Source of the DNA: Sphingomonas sp. Leaf67
Lineage (GTDB): Bacteria; Pseudomonadota; Alphaproteobacteria; Sphingomonadales; Sphingomonadaceae
NCBI RefSeq assembly: GCF_001421965.1
Contig: NZ_LMLP01000023.1
Location: forward strand, 62,001 to 126,000
Direction: 5' to 3'
DNA length: 64,000 nt
Shown here: piece by piece, positions 63,125 through 64,000 of the stretch
Position numbering within the stretch: the stretch's first letter is position 1
How the letters are laid out: the number at the start of each line of letters is the position of its first letter
Program-made: the position numbers and the translations under genes
Notes under the pieces: model-generated
Told to the model about the DNA's origin: nothing
Database searches by the model: none
The model's input: only the letters and a program-made list of their open reading frames with translations

Positions 63125-64000
63125 TCAGGCCATCGCCGCCTGCGCCCCCTTCAGGTCCTCGACGAACCGCGCAAACTCTTCCTCCGCCTGCACTTTATCC
63201 GGTAACCGCAGCAGATAGCTCGGATGCACCGTAATCCACGCCGAGCTGCCGTCGGCCAACGTCAGCACCCGCCCGCGCTCACGCGATATCGTCACCGTCT
63301 TGCCGGTCAGCGACCGTGCCGCCGTCGCGCCCAGCGCCACCGTCATGCGCGGACGCAGGATGCCGCGCTCCTGTTCGATCCACCACCGGCAGGCATCGAT
63401 CTCGCCCACGCCCGGCTTGGCATGGATGCGCCGCTTGCCACGCGGTTCGAACTTGAAATGCTTGACGGCGTTGGTGACATAGACGCGCGACCGGTCGATC
63501 TCCGCCTCGGCCATCGCCCGGTCGAATACCTGCCCCGCCGGCCCGACGAACGGTCGCCCGGCCAAATCCTCCTGATCGCCCGGCTGTTCGCCGACCACCA
63601 TCATCGCGGCATCGACCGGTCCTTCGCCGAACACCGTCTGCGTGGCGGGCTGCCATAGCGGGCAGCGCTGGCAGCCCGCCGCCTCGTCGCGAAGGGCAGC
63701 CCATGCCGCCACACTGTTGCCGCCGGGGGCCGTTCGTGCCGTCTCGATCATTGCCGCCTCGCGTGCCTGTGCCCCCGCGATCAACGCCGGGACCAGCGCG
63801 GTTTCGGGCATGTTCTTCCAATATTTGCGCGGCATCTCCTTCAACATCGCGCCCTTCTTCAGCCGCGCGGGATTGAAGATCGATGCGTAATAGGTCTTCC
63901 AGACTTCCTCGACCGGATCGCCGGTCGGCGCATCCGCCTTGGTCGCGCCCGGCCCCTGCGTCAGCGTCTCGCCGTCCCAATGCACCGAAAGGTCGGGCGT
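63125..64000 (-). CDS. udgX: UdgX-type uracil-DNA glycosylase, fused family, N-terminal part cut off
   Basis: The frame remains open to the right window edge; at least 291 residues are seen. The C-terminal domain is a UdgX-class uracil-DNA glycosylase: CQRCPLWQPATQTVFGEGP (Fe-S cysteine site), MVVGEQPGDQEDLAGRPFVG, RVYVTNAVKHFKFEPRGKRR leading to KRRIHAKPGVGEID, the R-loop whose histidine can bond covalently to uracil-excised DNA, and ITVHPSYLLRLPD. The N-terminal visible part (VEEVWKTYYASIFNPARLKK, then MLKEMPRKYWKNMPETALV) matches a DUF4130 domain, commonly fused to UdgX. It removes or traps uracil in DNA. Confidence 0.9.
   Translation of the reverse strand, partial: TPDLSVHWDGETLTQGPGATKADAPTGDPVEEVWKTYYASIFNPARLKKGAMLKEMPRKYWKNMPETALVPALIAGAQAREAAMIETARTAPGGNSVAAWAALRDEAAGCQRCPLWQPATQTVFGEGPVDAAMMVVGEQPGDQEDLAGRPFVGPAGQVFDRAMAEAEIDRSRVYVTNAVKHFKFEPRGKRRIHAKPGVGEIDACRWWIEQERGILRPRMTVALGATAARSLTGKTVTISRERGRVLTLADGSSAWITVHPSYLLRLPDKVQAEEEFARFVEDLKGAQAAMA

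Overview
This is a GC-rich chromosomal segment with no phage, plasmid, insertion-sequence or CRISPR signature. Gene content points to a sphingomonad (Alphaproteobacteria, probably Sphingomonas or a close relative). The signs are an ImuA-ImuB-DnaE2 mutasome, a UdgX-type uracil-DNA glycosylase, a CstA/AcsA/MHS carboxylate block, tandem DUF4139 proteins, a cytoplasmic PaoABC-type molybdenum hydroxylase, and many palindromic intergenic repeats with cores such as CCCGCCTGCGCGGG. Genus assignment is inference from gene content, not from a search.

Layout. 1-5218: end of imuA, imuB and dnaE2 (damage-induced translesion synthesis). 5310-17564: acetate/carboxylate region with a transporter-fused hybrid histidine kinase (CrbS-like), a GNAT enzyme, an exported cupin, a LuxR-type response regulator (CrbR-like), acsA divergent from an MHS-family permease with a dyad between them, then cstA with its YbdD partner. 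17789-18286: low-molecular-weight phosphatase. 18377-23543: a seven-gene envelope cluster corresponding to E. coli yjfIJKLM-C plus an RCK potassium channel, arranged as two divergent arms. 23791-33194: DUF167 protein, MFS exporter, LplT-PlsC-Aas phospholipid repair fusion, two DUF4139 secreted proteins. 33829-33903: tRNA-Gly(GCC). 34049-36631: tightly overlapping operon of CnoX-like chaperedoxin, Lon substrate-binding-domain protein, Trm112-like protein, a hypothetical protein and a frameshifted NUDIX gene. 36872-45710: UbiH-type hydroxylase, ftsK, aldo/keto reductase, hrpB, zapE. 45869-50605: sdhB and the paoCBA operon. 50679-55907: phosphodiesterase, small lipoprotein, hydrolase, DUF2459 protein, phhA, prmA, SDR. 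55978-60148: soluble globin-like chemoreceptor, then divergent sdhCDA. 60527-64000: ClpP-like protease, xdhC and mocA (molybdenum hydroxylase maturation), and a partial udgX.

How the genes work together. Three functional themes stand out: acetate sensing, uptake and activation (CrbS/CrbR-like, AcsA, MHS permease, CstA); a PspA-centred envelope module with an ATP-grasp ligase and a potassium channel; and molybdenum hydroxylase production, with PaoABC and its likely XdhC/MocA maturation factors about 11 kb apart. Succinate dehydrogenase is split: sdhB lies about 11 kb from sdhCDA and on the opposite strand.

The most conspicuous non-coding feature is a set of at least seven families of palindromic or inverted-repeat elements. 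Every one of the eleven convergent gene junctions in the window carries a hairpin or repeat, which suggests that these elements serve as, or settle at, bidirectional terminators.
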